From positions 1-64,000 of the forward strand of contig NZ_VTHK01000038.1 in assembly GCF_009765355.1 (NCBI RefSeq): a stretch of DNA of 64,000 nt, in the 5' to 3' direction. The position numbers were made by a program, and so were the translations under genes. This document shows positions 43,208 through 52,408 of this stretch, piece by piece. Origin of the DNA: Amycolatopsis anabasis (GTDB taxonomy: Bacteria; Actinomycetota; Actinomycetes; Mycobacteriales; Pseudonocardiaceae). The notes below the pieces were generated by a model. That model was given only the letters and a program-made list of their open reading frames with translations. It was not told the DNA's origin and ran no database searches. The first letter of the stretch is position 1, and the number at the start of each line of letters is the position of its first letter.

Positions 43208-44496
43208 CCCGACGTTAGGGCATGCAGGGCCCGGGACACCTCCTTTTCGTACGCTCGGGCTTCGACGGCCAGGGCGTGCCGGTCGGTGTTCAGGTAGTGC
43301 AGGCCGCCGGACAGCCGCGGGCGGGCCCGCACCAGGGACTTCAGGTCCGAGCGCCCGGTGTCCTGGGCCCGCAGCACGGCGGCCACCAGCTCACCCTGCC
43401 GCGCCAGCAGCGGCGCCGCGGCCGCATTGGTCTCGAACATGCCGACCACGAACAAACCGGACAACTCCGGATCCACCACCCTGAGCCAGAGGTCCGGAAC
43501 GTGCTGGTGCCAGCGGAACAAACCCGGGTCCAGGAACGGGAAGTGCACCCGGTACCCGGTGGCCGCGATGATCGTGTCGAACGGACTCCGCCGCCCGTCG
43601 ATGAATTCCACGTACTCGCCGTCGAGCGCGCGCACGTCCGGCGCCACGTCGACGTCCCCGTGCGCGAGGTGGTGCACCAGCGTGCTGTTCACGATCGGAT
43701 GGCTGTCCAGCACCCGGTGATCGGGCGCGGGCAGGCCGAACCGGCTCGGGTCCCCGGCGAAGGTCCGCAGCAGGAACGCGAACACCGCCTGTTCGAGCCG
43801 TTTCGGCAGGTGCGGGCCGCCGTGCGCGATCACGTCGACCGGGCGCCCGAACAGGTGCTTCGGGATGATCCAGTACCCGCGCCGCAGGCTGATCGTCGCG
43901 GCGCGCGCGTCCCGGGCGGCGTCGCTCGCGATGTCCACCCCGGAGTTCCCGGCCCCCACCACCAGCACCCGCTTCCCGCGCAGCTGGTGCGGCCCCCGGT
44001 AGAACTTGGCGTGGTACAGCTCGCCGTCGAAGGAACCGGGCCAGTCCGGCAGCCGCGGTTCCCACTGGTGCCCGGTGGCCAGCACCAGCGCCCGGTACCG
44101 CCGTTCCCGCTCGCCGTCCGGAGTCCGGACCGCGAGCTGCCAGTCCCCCGCGGGCCGCCGTTCCGCCTTGACCACCTCGTGCCCGAACCGCACGAACGGG
44201 GTGACGCCGGCGTGGTCGGCATAGGACCGGACATACGCCAGGATCTGGTCGTGGCGCGGATAGTCCGGGTAATCGGACGGCATCGGGAAACCGGGATACC
44301 CGGACAGCGTGCGCGAGGAGATGTAGTGCGCGGTCTCGTACATCGGGGTCCCGGGGTTGTCCAGGTCCCAGATGCCACCGATCGCCGAATGCCGTTCCAG
44401 CACCTCCACCGGATACCCCGCGCGCCGCAGCGACGCGGCGACGGTGACCCCGGACGGCCCGGCCCCGACCACGCCGACCGGGAGTTCCTCAGGCAC
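43204..44496 (-). CDS. Flavin-containing monooxygenase
   Basis: A 430-residue class B monooxygenase. GAGPSG (FAD), the fingerprint FDGELYHAKFY (F-x-G-x3-H-x3-Y) and GAGNSG (NADPH) are all present, and the ATGY motif follows. Such enzymes N- or S-hydroxylate amines and thiols or perform Baeyer-Villiger oxidation. In this operon it may oxidise an amino-ketone or amine of the assembled product. GTG start with 8-bp overlap to the methyltransferase. Confidence 0.87.
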   Translation of the reverse strand: MPEELPVGVVGAGPSGVTVAASLRRAGYPVEVLERHSAIGGIWDLDNPGTPMYETAHYISSRTLSGYPGFPMPSDYPDYPRHDQILAYVRSYADHAGVTPFVRFGHEVVKAERRPAGDWQLAVRTPDGERERRYRALVLATGHQWEPRLPDWPGSFDGELYHAKFYRGPHQLRGKRVLVVGAGNSGVDIASDAARDARAATISLRRGYWIIPKHLFGRPVDVIAHGGPHLPKRLEQAVFAFLLRTFAGDPSRFGLPAPDHRVLDSHPIVNSTLVHHLAHGDVDVAPDVRALDGEYVEFIDGRRSPFDTIIAATGYRVHFPFLDPGLFRWHQHVPDLWLRVVDPELSGLFVVGMFETNAAAAPLLARQGELVAAVLRAQDTGRSDLKSLVRARPRLSGGLHYLNTDRHALAVEARAYEKEVSRALHALTSG

Positions 44497-45361
44497 CGCG
44501 CTTCTCCGCCAGCACCACGGAAATCCATTCCTCGGCGCGTTTGGCGGCCGGTTTCGCGCTGCCGTAGCGGCGGCCCAGTTCCGGCATGGTGAGGTGCTCG
44601 GAGACCTTGAGCCCCTGCGCGCCCAGCAGGTCCTCGACCTCGGTGGCGTTCCACATCGAGTAGTACGGTTCGCCCCGGGCCGCGGTCCAGGTGGTCGCCG
44701 CCTCGCCGCCCGGATACTCCCGCGTGTTGCGCGCGATGTAGTCGTGGATCAGCAGCCCGCCGTCGGACAGCAGCTCGGAGATCTGGCGGAACGTGCCGGT
44801 CGCCGACTCCTCGTCGAGGAACATCACCACCGCCAGCCAGATGAACAAGGATTTGCGCGCCGGATCGAAACCCGCCTCCCGCAGCCCGGAAGCCATGTCG
44901 TCCCGGCTCAGATCGCACGGCACGAACGTGATCCGCCGGGTGTCCGAGCCCAGGCCGTGACGCTCCAAAGTGGACTTCTTCAACCGTTGCGTGGACGGGT
45001 GGTCGACCTCGAACACGCCGACCGGCTCGGGCAGCCGCAGCCGCAGTGCCGAGGTGTCGTACCCCGCGCCCACGAACACGATCTGCTCCAGCCCGCGTTC
45101 GGCCTCGCGCGCGATGATCTCGTCGACGAACACCGCGCGCAGCACGACCCAGCTGATCACCCCGGGAAAGCGCTTGTCGTACCAGTCGAGCGCGCGGGTG
45201 GCCACGAACGGGAACCGGTACAGCGCCCGCCAGTGCGGGCTGGTGATGAAATGGCGCGCGTACGGATCGTGCAGCAGGCGGTCGGGGGCGGGGCGCACCG
45301 CCTCCACCGCGCGCACGGCGGCGGCGACCTCCGCGGTGCGGCTGGGCTTTCCAGGGATCAT
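44489..45361 (-). CDS. SAM-dependent methyltransferase (LCMT/PPM1 type)
   Basis: A 290-residue enzyme of the leucine-carboxyl-methyltransferase-like family, common in actinobacterial secondary metabolism. FVGAGYDTSALRL is the SAM loop and FEVDHPSTQRLK the strand 2 end; the N-terminal helix region DPYARHF is typical. Expected to O-methylate a carboxylate or hydroxyl of the product. It is not a radical-SAM enzyme and would not do P-methylation by the PhpK route. Confidence 0.85.
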   Translation of the reverse strand: MIPGKPSRTAEVAAAVRAVEAVRPAPDRLLHDPYARHFITSPHWRALYRFPFVATRALDWYDKRFPGVISWVVLRAVFVDEIIAREAERGLEQIVFVGAGYDTSALRLRLPEPVGVFEVDHPSTQRLKKSTLERHGLGSDTRRITFVPCDLSRDDMASGLREAGFDPARKSLFIWLAVVMFLDEESATGTFRQISELLSDGGLLIHDYIARNTREYPGGEAATTWTAARGEPYYSMWNATEVEDLLGAQGLKVSEHLTMPELGRRYGSAKPAAKRAEEWISVVLAEKRGA

Positions 45362-45375
45362 CTGCTCCGTCCTTC

Positions 45376-46395
45376 CTATCCGGTCAGGGAGCCGAAAAGC
45401 GTGGGTTTCCCGGTTTCCAGCACCTGCCGGACGCCCTCGGCGACCCGGCGGCGCGAACTGGCCTCCGATTCGGCGGACAGGAAGGCGCGGTGCGAGGTCA
45501 CCACGACGTTGCCCAGCCCGGCGACCTTGGCGAACCAGGGATCCTCGTGCGGGTTCTCCGGGGAGAACACGTCCAGCGCCGCACCGCCGAGCCGCCCTTC
45601 GGACAGCGCGTGGAACAGCGGTTCGGGGTCGACCAGCGCGCCGCGGGCCGCGTTCACCACCAGCGCGCCGGGTTTCATGCGCGCCAGCGCCGTGCGGTCG
45701 ACGATGCGCCGGGTCTCGTCGGTGAGCGGGCAGTGCAGCGTCACCACGTCGGCGGTGGCGAGCAGTTCCTCGAAGCCCACCGCGCGCACGCCGTAGCCCT
45801 CGACGAGATCGGGATGCAGGTACGGGTCGTAGGTGAGCACCTCGCGGTAGAACACCCGGAGCCGTTGCGCCACCGCCTTGCCGATCCGCCCGAACCCGAC
45901 GATCCCGGCGGTGCGCCGCCGCAACCGCCGCGGCACCCCGCCCGCGTAGATGTCGAACCGGCCGCCGGACAACCCGTTGTGCTGCGGGATGATCCGGCGT
46001 TCCAGGGCGAGCAGCAGCGCGAGAGTGTGCGTGGCGACCTCGTCCACGCAGTAGTCCGGGACGTGGAAGGCGTGGATGCCGCGTTCGCGCAGCGCGGGGA
46101 TGTCCAGGTTGTCGGTGCCCACGCCCTGCCGCGCGACCACGCGCAGCCCGGGCCCGGCCGCGTCCAGCAGTTCCGGGGTCACGCGGCAGCGGTAGACCGC
46201 GAGCGCGGAAACCCCGCGCACCGCTTCCCGCACCGCGTCCCCGGCGGTGACGTAGCGGCCGTCCGCCACCTCGCCGAGCCGGAGGCGGACCGCGGAACCG
46301 AAGACCTCGTCCTCGATGGTCGCCGTACTGGGATCGGCCGAGCCGTTGTGCAGCGCCCACGGCGGATCGGTGTAGAGCACGACCGGTGCGGTCAT
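45376..46395 (-). CDS. phpE: D-2-hydroxyacid dehydrogenase (PhpE-like)
   Basis: A 339-residue NAD-dependent dehydrogenase: GIVGFGRIGKAVAQ binds NAD; the catalytic Arg (NAARG), Glu (SPENPHED) and His (TSHRAF) are intact. In bialaphos synthesis the homologue PhpE oxidises hydroxymethylphosphonate toward phosphonoformate, and the neighbours here are the same set. A generic 2-hydroxyacid role would not explain its place. Fourteen bases separate it from the methyltransferase. Confidence 0.78.
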   Translation of the reverse strand: MTAPVVLYTDPPWALHNGSADPSTATIEDEVFGSAVRLRLGEVADGRYVTAGDAVREAVRGVSALAVYRCRVTPELLDAAGPGLRVVARQGVGTDNLDIPALRERGIHAFHVPDYCVDEVATHTLALLLALERRIIPQHNGLSGGRFDIYAGGVPRRLRRRTAGIVGFGRIGKAVAQRLRVFYREVLTYDPYLHPDLVEGYGVRAVGFEELLATADVVTLHCPLTDETRRIVDRTALARMKPGALVVNAARGALVDPEPLFHALSEGRLGGAALDVFSPENPHEDPWFAKVAGLGNVVVTSHRAFLSAESEASSRRRVAEGVRQVLETGKPTLFGSLTG

Positions 46396-46408
46396 CGCGT
46401 CCCTCCTT

Positions 46409-47575
46409 TTAGAGCAGGCCGGACAGCAGGCCCAGCAGGGTGTTCCGGCCGACGCGCCGGGGGTTGTTGGCGATCCGGGGCGAGCGCAGGCCCGCGTCCG
46501 CGAGATCCGCCAGGTCCCGGGCGCGCACGCCGAACGCGGACAGCCGGTGGCCGAGCCCGGTCCGGCGGAGCATGCCCTCGACGAGCGCGCGGCCGTCCGC
46601 GGCGGAGGCGACGCCGAGCAGGCTCAGCACCTCGCGGATCCGCGCCCGCACGAACTCGGCGCCGCGCTCGTCGGCCACGTCCGCGTCGGTGACCCCGGCG
46701 TTGTATTCCAGGAAGGCGCCGAGGAACAGCGCGCACGCGTGGCCGTGCGGCACGCCGTAGGTCGTGGTCATCGCGTAGGAAAGGGCGTGCGCGGCGGTCG
46801 TCTGGGTCGCCTCGATCGCCTGCCCCGCGAACAGCGCGGCGCGGCTCATCGCCGCCCGCGCGTCCGGGCTGGGCGCGGTGCTGGCGGCGACCAGGTTGCG
46901 GGCGGCCAGCGGGATCGCGGTCGCCGCGCGGGAACGGGACGTCTCGGTCGCCGCGACGCTCCAGTACGACTCGACGGCGTGGCTGAGCGCGTCCAGCCCG
47001 CAGCTCGCGGTCAGCGCGGGCGGCGCGGCCCAGCTCAGCTCCGGGTCCACTACGGACAGATCGGCCCGGAGCACCTCGTGCTGCAGCGAGGTCTTGCGCC
47101 CCCGCACGGTCACCACGGCGATCGAGGTGGCCTCGCTGCCGCTGCCGCCGGTGGTCGGCACGAGCACGAGCGTCGCCCGCCGGGCCGGGACAAGAAGCGA
47201 ACGTCGGACAACCAAGTAGTCGCCGGGCGGGCCGGGCTGGGCGGCCAGCCCGGCGATCAGCTTCCCGGCGTCCAGCACGCTCCCGCCGCCCACCGCGATC
47301 ACCGCGTCCACCGCGGACCGCCGCAGCACGCCCACCCCTTCCGCGACGTACTCGGCGGGCGGGTTGGGCGGCACGCCGCCCCGGTGGACCACCCGGATCC
47401 CGTGCAGCACCCGGTCCAGCCGCGCCTCGGCGCCGGAGTCCTGGAAGGACCGCCCGCCGGTGACCAGCAGGCACGAGGTCACCGCGCGGCGGGCGAGATA
47501 GCCGGGGAGGTCGTCCAGGCGCCCCCGGCCGAACCACACCTCGCCCAGCGCGCTAGACGGACAGCTGACCGACAT
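46409..47575 (-). CDS. phpC: Iron-containing alcohol dehydrogenase (phosphonoacetaldehyde reductase)
   Basis: A 388-residue group III Fe-ADH. GGGSVLDAGK binds NAD(P); the metal ligands are D and H in LDALSHAVE and two His in AAHALSYA and VPHGHA. The phosphonate context predicts reduction of phosphonoacetaldehyde to 2-hydroxyethylphosphonate (PhpC/FomC role). The start overlaps the PEP mutase gene by 23 bases with GGGC upstream; a later start would lose conserved N-terminal residues. Confidence 0.85.
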   Translation of the reverse strand: MSVSCPSSALGEVWFGRGRLDDLPGYLARRAVTSCLLVTGGRSFQDSGAEARLDRVLHGIRVVHRGGVPPNPPAEYVAEGVGVLRRSAVDAVIAVGGGSVLDAGKLIAGLAAQPGPPGDYLVVRRSLLVPARRATLVLVPTTGGSGSEATSIAVVTVRGRKTSLQHEVLRADLSVVDPELSWAAPPALTASCGLDALSHAVESYWSVAATETSRSRAATAIPLAARNLVAASTAPSPDARAAMSRAALFAGQAIEATQTTAAHALSYAMTTTYGVPHGHACALFLGAFLEYNAGVTDADVADERGAEFVRARIREVLSLLGVASAADGRALVEGMLRRTGLGHRLSAFGVRARDLADLADAGLRSPRIANNPRRVGRNTLLGLLSGLL

Positions 47576-48413
47576 CGCCCATGCCCTGCAAGTCGAACAG
47601 CTCCTGCAGCGTCGCGATCCGGTCTTCCACCGACGCCGTGGTGCCGCGGCGGCGGACCTCGGCCAGGGTGCTGCCCATCGCCCGCACGGCGGCCCGGATG
47701 GCGTGGTTGGCGAAGATCACCACCTGCACGCCTTCGGCGACCAGTTCCTCCACAGTGGACTCGTAATAGGTGGTGGGCACCACGACGATCGGGGCGCGGC
47801 CGTCCCACTTCCCGACCATCGACAGCACCTCGTCCGCGGTCCGCGACTTCGAGTGCACCAGCACCGCGTCCGCCCCGGCGTCCACATAGGACTCGGCACG
47901 CCGCAGCGCCTCGTCCACGCCCTGGCCGGAGATCAGCGCCTCGGTCCGCGCGATCAGCAGGAACTCCTCGGTCTGCTGGCTGCGCTTGCCGGCGCGGATC
48001 TTGTCGGTGAACTCCTCGATCGTCTCCAGGGCCTGCCCTTCGCCGATGAAGCTGTTCAGCTTGGGGAAGCGCTTGTCCTCGATGCAGACCGCGGCGATCC
48101 CCTCGGCCTCGTACCGGCGGACCATGTAGGACACGTTGGTGCTGTTGCCGAATCCGTTGTCGCAGTCGGCGATGATCGGGATCCGCACCGACTGGTTCAT
48201 GCTGCGGGCCGCGTCCAGGTACTCCGACATGGTGACGATGCTCGCGTCCGGCACCGCGTGGCTCGTGGAGATCTCGAAACTGGACGCCCACACCGCGTCG
48301 AAACCGGCCGCCTCGACCAGCCGCGCGCTCAGGCCGTCGTGCGCGCCCGCCGCGACGATCGTCTTCCCGGCGGCGAGTTCGTCGCGCAGCCGTTTGGCCT
48401 TGCTCGGGAGCAT
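47553..48413 (-). CDS. pepM: Phosphoenolpyruvate phosphomutase
   Basis: A 286-residue member of the isocitrate-lyase/PEP-mutase superfamily. The diagnostic motif EDKRFPKLNS is present, which separates true PEP mutase from lyases. It forms phosphonopyruvate, the first C-P bond of nearly all phosphonates. The TGATG overlap with the dioxygenase gene shows coupling. D58-type metal site residues lie in CDNGFG. Confidence 0.95.
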   Translation of the reverse strand: MLPSKAKRLRDELAAGKTIVAAGAHDGLSARLVEAAGFDAVWASSFEISTSHAVPDASIVTMSEYLDAARSMNQSVRIPIIADCDNGFGNSTNVSYMVRRYEAEGIAAVCIEDKRFPKLNSFIGEGQALETIEEFTDKIRAGKRSQQTEEFLLIARTEALISGQGVDEALRRAESYVDAGADAVLVHSKSRTADEVLSMVGKWDGRAPIVVVPTTYYESTVEELVAEGVQVVIFANHAIRAAVRAMGSTLAEVRRRGTTASVEDRIATLQELFDLQGMGDVGQLSV

Positions 48414-49807
48414 CAGTCCCCTCCTTTTCCTGCGAAGGCCCGCGCCGGGTTCCGGCCCCGCGGGTCGTACCACTGGTCCGAATCGGTCACCAGGCGGCGC
48501 AGGGAAGCCGGGCCCAGCGCCGAGGCTTCGAGCAGGGCGTCGCCGCTGACCTTGCCGCCGATCCGCAGGACCAGCAGGCGGCCCGGCGCGTCCGGCGCGG
48601 TCACCGCGAACCGGTGCGGGACGAACGGTTTGAGGTAGGCGGAATCGTCGGGTCCGAGGTTCCGGCTCAGCGACCGGCCGTCGTGTTCCCAGCTGAAGTC
48701 CACAGCGGACGGACCCAGGTTGTACAGGTAGGTGTGCAGCCCGCTGCGCAACGGGGTGCGCCCCTCGCCGAGCACCTCGATCTCCAGGCCGCGCGAGTTC
48801 GGGCACACCAGCGTCCCGGCGAGTTCCTTGATCCGGTAGTCCGCGGCCGAATCGTCGGGATAGTGCCAGCTCGGCGCGTCCGCCCCGCGCACGATCCGCA
48901 CGCCGTCCACCTCGTCCGGCACGATCGGCAGCAGATCGCGCTCGTTCACCCGCAGGGCCCGGGCGATCCCGGCCCGCTCGGCCGCGCTCGCCTCGGCCGA
49001 ACCCGAGGTCAGCTCGGCCAGGCGGGGCACCGGGATGCCGGTGCGGCGGGCGAGTTCCTCCGGCGAGCAACTCGTGTTGTCCAGGTGGACGCGCAGCAGG
49101 GCCGCGGAGGAAGCCGCGGGCGAGGATGCGTCGAACGCGTACCCGGCGGCCAGATCGGCCCCGAGCGCGGACAGTTCGTGCTGCGCGTCGCCGAGCAACC
49201 GGCCGCCGTAGGTGAGCGCGAGGATCAGCGCCGGTTCCCCGTTTCGCGCCGCGAAGCTGTGCGGCGCGTAGGGCAGGCCGGACACCGAGTCCCCGGTCTC
49301 CATCGGCATGCAGTGCCGCACGCCGTTCCATTCGTAGTAGTAGTTCACCGATCCGACGAAATAGGTGAACTGGTTCAGGAAGTGGCCGTTGTTCCACTCC
49401 ACCCCGGGGTTGTCCGGATCGTCGTCCTCGACCGGCTGGATCATCCGGATCCATTCCGGCCGGAACATCGACACCCGGCTCATCGCGGTGTCCCGGTACT
49501 CGTAGTAGTCCCGCCCGCCGCGGCGCAGTATCCGGGTGGTGGCCGCCGATTCGGCCGCCCGCATGATCCGGACGCCTTCCGGGGCGTCGTCGTGGATCGG
49601 GAAGAAGTCCCGCTCGTTGACCGGCCACACCCGCACCGCGCGCTCCAGCACCTCCGGCGGGATGGCGCGGCGGCCGCCGAGGATGTCCTCCACCACCTCC
49701 ACCGGCACTTCGAGATCGCGCGCGGCCGAGGCCGGATCGCGCTTCAGATCGTTGATCACGGCCCGGAAGATCACCCCGGTCCGTTCCAGATAGGTCGAAT
49801 CCGTCAC
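48413..49807 (-). CDS. HEPD/MPnS-family non-haem iron oxygenase
   Basis: A 464-residue protein with two tandem helix-turn-helix plus cupin halves, the architecture of 2-hydroxyethylphosphonate dioxygenase (HEPD, PhpD) and methylphosphonate synthase (MPnS). In the first cupin NNGH supplies His142, Gln146 follows four residues on (HFLNQ) and His183 lies in APHSF. That is the 2-His-1-Gln set with the spacing of MPnS (His148, Gln152, His190). HEPD instead uses a Glu six residues before the last His, where this protein has Gly. Product may be hydroxymethylphosphonate (pathway logic) or methylphosphonate (ligand logic). GTG start overlaps the oxoamine synthase stop. Confidence 0.85.
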   Translation of the reverse strand: MTDSTYLERTGVIFRAVINDLKRDPASAARDLEVPVEVVEDILGGRRAIPPEVLERAVRVWPVNERDFFPIHDDAPEGVRIMRAAESAATTRILRRGGRDYYEYRDTAMSRVSMFRPEWIRMIQPVEDDDPDNPGVEWNNGHFLNQFTYFVGSVNYYYEWNGVRHCMPMETGDSVSGLPYAPHSFAARNGEPALILALTYGGRLLGDAQHELSALGADLAAGYAFDASSPAASSAALLRVHLDNTSCSPEELARRTGIPVPRLAELTSGSAEASAAERAGIARALRVNERDLLPIVPDEVDGVRIVRGADAPSWHYPDDSAADYRIKELAGTLVCPNSRGLEIEVLGEGRTPLRSGLHTYLYNLGPSAVDFSWEHDGRSLSRNLGPDDSAYLKPFVPHRFAVTAPDAPGRLLVLRIGGKVSGDALLEASALGPASLRRLVTDSDQWYDPRGRNPARAFAGKGGD

Positions 49808-51018
49808 CGTGCTTCCCCTCGCACTCGTTCGTATGCTTCCGGCAGCGCCGACACCGTCCGGGTCACGTCGTCGGTGGTGTGGCGCGCGGTCGGGATGAGC
49901 CGCAGCTGGATCACGCCCTGGGGCACCACCGGATAGGTCACCCCGGAGCAGAAGATGCGGTACTCGTCGCGCAGCAGGGCGAGGTAGGCGATCGCCTCGT
50001 CCTCGGGCATGCGCAGGAACACCGGGGTGACCGGACTCGACGTGTCGCCGAGGTCCAGGCCCTGGGCCCGCAAGCCGTCCTGCAACGCCTTCGCGATCGT
50101 CCAGCACGCCGCCCGCAGCTCCGGCCGGGTGCGCATGAGCTCGAGCCGCTTGCGGTTGCCGACCACGATCGGCGCCGGAAGCCCTTTGGAGAACACCTGG
50201 GACCGCATGGTGTAGCGCAGATGCCAGACCAGCTCGCGGGGCGCGGCCACGAAGGCGCCGATGCTCGCGCCCGCCTTGGCGAACGTCGCGAAATGCAGGT
50301 CGACCCCGTCGGTCACCCCCTGCTCCTCGGGCGTCCCGCGACCGGTCGGCCCCATCACCCCGAACCCGTGCGCGTCGTCCACCAGCAAGCGGAAGTCGTG
50401 CTTCGCTTTCAGCGCGACGATTTCCCGCAGCCGCCCCTGGTTGCCGGACATCCCGAACACGCCCTCGGTGATCACCAGCACCGCCTCGTCCGGCGCGCGT
50501 TTGCGGTCGACCTGGTCCAGGACGCGGCCGAGCCGGTCGATGTCGTTGTGCGGGAACGATCGCGCGTGCGCGCCGCTCAACCGGATCCCGTCGATGATGC
50601 AGGAATGGCAGTGCGCGTCGTAGACCACCCAGTCGTGCCGGGTCAGCAGCACGTCCAGGAGCGACACCATGCCCTGGTACCCGAAGTTGAGGAAGAAGGC
50701 GTCCGGTTTGCCCACGAAATCGGCGAGTTCGGCCTCCAGCGCCGCCAGTTCCGCGGTCTCCCCGGACATCATGCGCGACCCCATCGGCGCGGCCAGGCCG
50801 AATTCGGCCGCCGCGGCGGTGTCCGCCTCCCGGACCTCGGGGTGGTTGGCCAGGCCGAGGTAGTTGTTGAGGCTCCACACCAGATGCCGGTCACCGCCGA
50901 AATCCATGTGGCTGCCCACGTCACCCCGCAGCTTGGGGAAGGTGACCTGGCCGTGCGTGCGCTCGGCGAGCACGGCCAGCCCCTCCCTGCGGTTCGTGAC
51001 CTTTTCGAAGATGTCCAT
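49804..51018 (-). CDS. Alpha-oxoamine synthase (AONS/ALAS-like PLP enzyme)
   Basis: A 404-residue fold-type I PLP enzyme of the family that decarboxylatively joins an amino acid to an acyl thioester (8-amino-7-oxononanoate synthase, ALA synthase, KBL). His136 (HxS), D214-D-A-H217 and the PLP Lys248 in TFAKAGASIG are visible; the usual GTLSKA context is changed. No biotin or haem genes are near, and it lies inside the phosphonate operon between the iron oxygenase and the aldehyde dehydrogenase. It probably forms an amino-ketone linking a phosphinyl amino acid to an acyl-ACP (inference). Confidence 0.85.
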   Translation of the reverse strand: MDIFEKVTNRREGLAVLAERTHGQVTFPKLRGDVGSHMDFGGDRHLVWSLNNYLGLANHPEVREADTAAAAEFGLAAPMGSRMMSGETAELAALEAELADFVGKPDAFFLNFGYQGMVSLLDVLLTRHDWVVYDAHCHSCIIDGIRLSGAHARSFPHNDIDRLGRVLDQVDRKRAPDEAVLVITEGVFGMSGNQGRLREIVALKAKHDFRLLVDDAHGFGVMGPTGRGTPEEQGVTDGVDLHFATFAKAGASIGAFVAAPRELVWHLRYTMRSQVFSKGLPAPIVVGNRKRLELMRTRPELRAACWTIAKALQDGLRAQGLDLGDTSSPVTPVFLRMPEDEAIAYLALLRDEYRIFCSGVTYPVVPQGVIQLRLIPTARHTTDDVTRTVSALPEAYERVRGEAR

Positions 51019-51025
51019 TCCCCAG

Positions 51026-52402
51026 TCACCCTTCCCCGACGAGGCGATACGGCATGGTCAGCGTTTTGGTCACCGTCATCGCCCGGATGGAAAACCGAAT
51101 GCCTTCCCGCCCCACCCCGCTGTGCTTGACACCGCCGAACGGGATGTGCGGTGAATCGAAATGCGGCCCCTCGGCCAGGTTGACCGTGCCCACCCGCAAC
51201 CGGCGCGCCACGCCGAGGAAGAGGTCCACGTCCCGGGTGAGGATGCCCGCCTGCAACCCGTACCGCGTGGAGTTGGCGATCGCGACCGCCTCGTCCGGGG
51301 TGTCGAACCGCAGGACCGGCGCGACCGGGCCGAAGGTCTCCTCGCGCACCAGTTCCGCGTCCACGGGGACCTCGTCGAGCACGGCCGGTTCGACGAGCGC
51401 TCCGTCGCGGGAACCGCCGTGCCGCAGTTTCGCGCCGCGGGCCACCGCGTCGGAGATGCGGCGTTCCACCAGTTCGGCGGCCTCGGCGCTGATCAGCGGC
51501 CCGAGGTCGGTCGCCGGATCCCGGGGGTCCCCGTACCGCTTGGTCTTCGCGAGTTCGACCATCCGGGCCACCAGCTCGTCGGCGACGCTCCCGTGCGCGA
51601 GCACCCGCTTGACGCCCCGGCAGGACTGCCCCGCGGTGGCGAAACCCCCGTCCACGGCGAGTTTCGCGGCGGTGGCCAGATCGGCGTCGGCGAACACGAT
51701 CAGCGGATCGTTCCCGCCGAGCTCGAGCAGCACCGGCTTGCCCGCCGCCGCCCGGGCCACCGCGTGCCCGGCGGTCACCCCGCCGGTGAAGGTGACCATA
51801 TCCGTGCACGGGCTCGCCGCGATCGTGCCGCCGACCTCCGCCGGATCGCCGGTGACCACCGCGACGTTCTCCGGCGGCAGCCCGGCCTCGCGCAGAAGGT
51901 CCACAAAGGACAGTGCGGTGAGCGGGGTCTTCTCGGACGGTTTGAGCACCACCCGGTTCCCCGCCGCGAGCGCCGGGGCCAGTTTGACGACCACCTGGTT
52001 GAGCGGCCGGTTGAACGGGGTGATCGCGGCTACCACGCCGACCGGTTCCTGCACGGTCACCGCGAGTTTCTCCTTGCCCCCCGAGGACAGCGGGATCGTC
52101 TCGCCGGTGATCCGTTCGGCCTCGACCGCGGCGACCCGGAGGTTCCCCGCCGCCCGGTCGACCTCGCGCAGCGTCTCCTTCTTGCACACCCCGGACTCGC
52201 CGGTGATCAGGTCCGAGATCCGGTCGCGGCGCTGCGCCAGCAACGCGGCCGCCTTAGCCAGCACCGCCGCGCGATCCGGCGGGGCGAGCACCCGCCGGTC
52301 GCCCGCGAGCGCCGCCAGCACGCCGGTCACCTCGTCCGCGGACTGCTCGGGGACCGTGCCGAGTTCCTCGCCGGTGTACGGATTCCGGACCTGCACCGCC
52401 AT
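51026..52402 (-). CDS. NAD(P)-dependent aldehyde dehydrogenase (PhpJ-like)
   Basis: A 458-residue ALDH: the catalytic Cys is in GQSCRGVK, the general-base Glu in LELGGNDP, and the oxyanion Asn in TPFNRPLN. In the bialaphos cluster an aldehyde dehydrogenase is assigned to making phosphonoformate from its aldehyde; the same role is inferred here from context. Alternative: phosphonoacetaldehyde oxidation. Tight 7-bp gaps on both sides. Confidence 0.8.
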   Translation of the reverse strand: MAVQVRNPYTGEELGTVPEQSADEVTGVLAALAGDRRVLAPPDRAAVLAKAAALLAQRRDRISDLITGESGVCKKETLREVDRAAGNLRVAAVEAERITGETIPLSSGGKEKLAVTVQEPVGVVAAITPFNRPLNQVVVKLAPALAAGNRVVLKPSEKTPLTALSFVDLLREAGLPPENVAVVTGDPAEVGGTIAASPCTDMVTFTGGVTAGHAVARAAAGKPVLLELGGNDPLIVFADADLATAAKLAVDGGFATAGQSCRGVKRVLAHGSVADELVARMVELAKTKRYGDPRDPATDLGPLISAEAAELVERRISDAVARGAKLRHGGSRDGALVEPAVLDEVPVDAELVREETFGPVAPVLRFDTPDEAVAIANSTRYGLQAGILTRDVDLFLGVARRLRVGTVNLAEGPHFDSPHIPFGGVKHSGVGREGIRFSIRAMTVTKTLTMPYRLVGEG

Positions 52403-52408
52403 CAGCTC

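Noticed and set aside
48413..49807. Transcription factor, because of two helix-turn-helix segments
   Set aside because: HEPD and MPnS carry the same helix-turn-helix plus cupin halves; the His-Gln-His metal set and operon context point to an oxygenase.
49804..51018. Biotin-pathway BioF
   Set aside because: No other biotin gene is nearby, the PLP-lysine context differs from the usual one, and the gene overlaps phosphonate genes.
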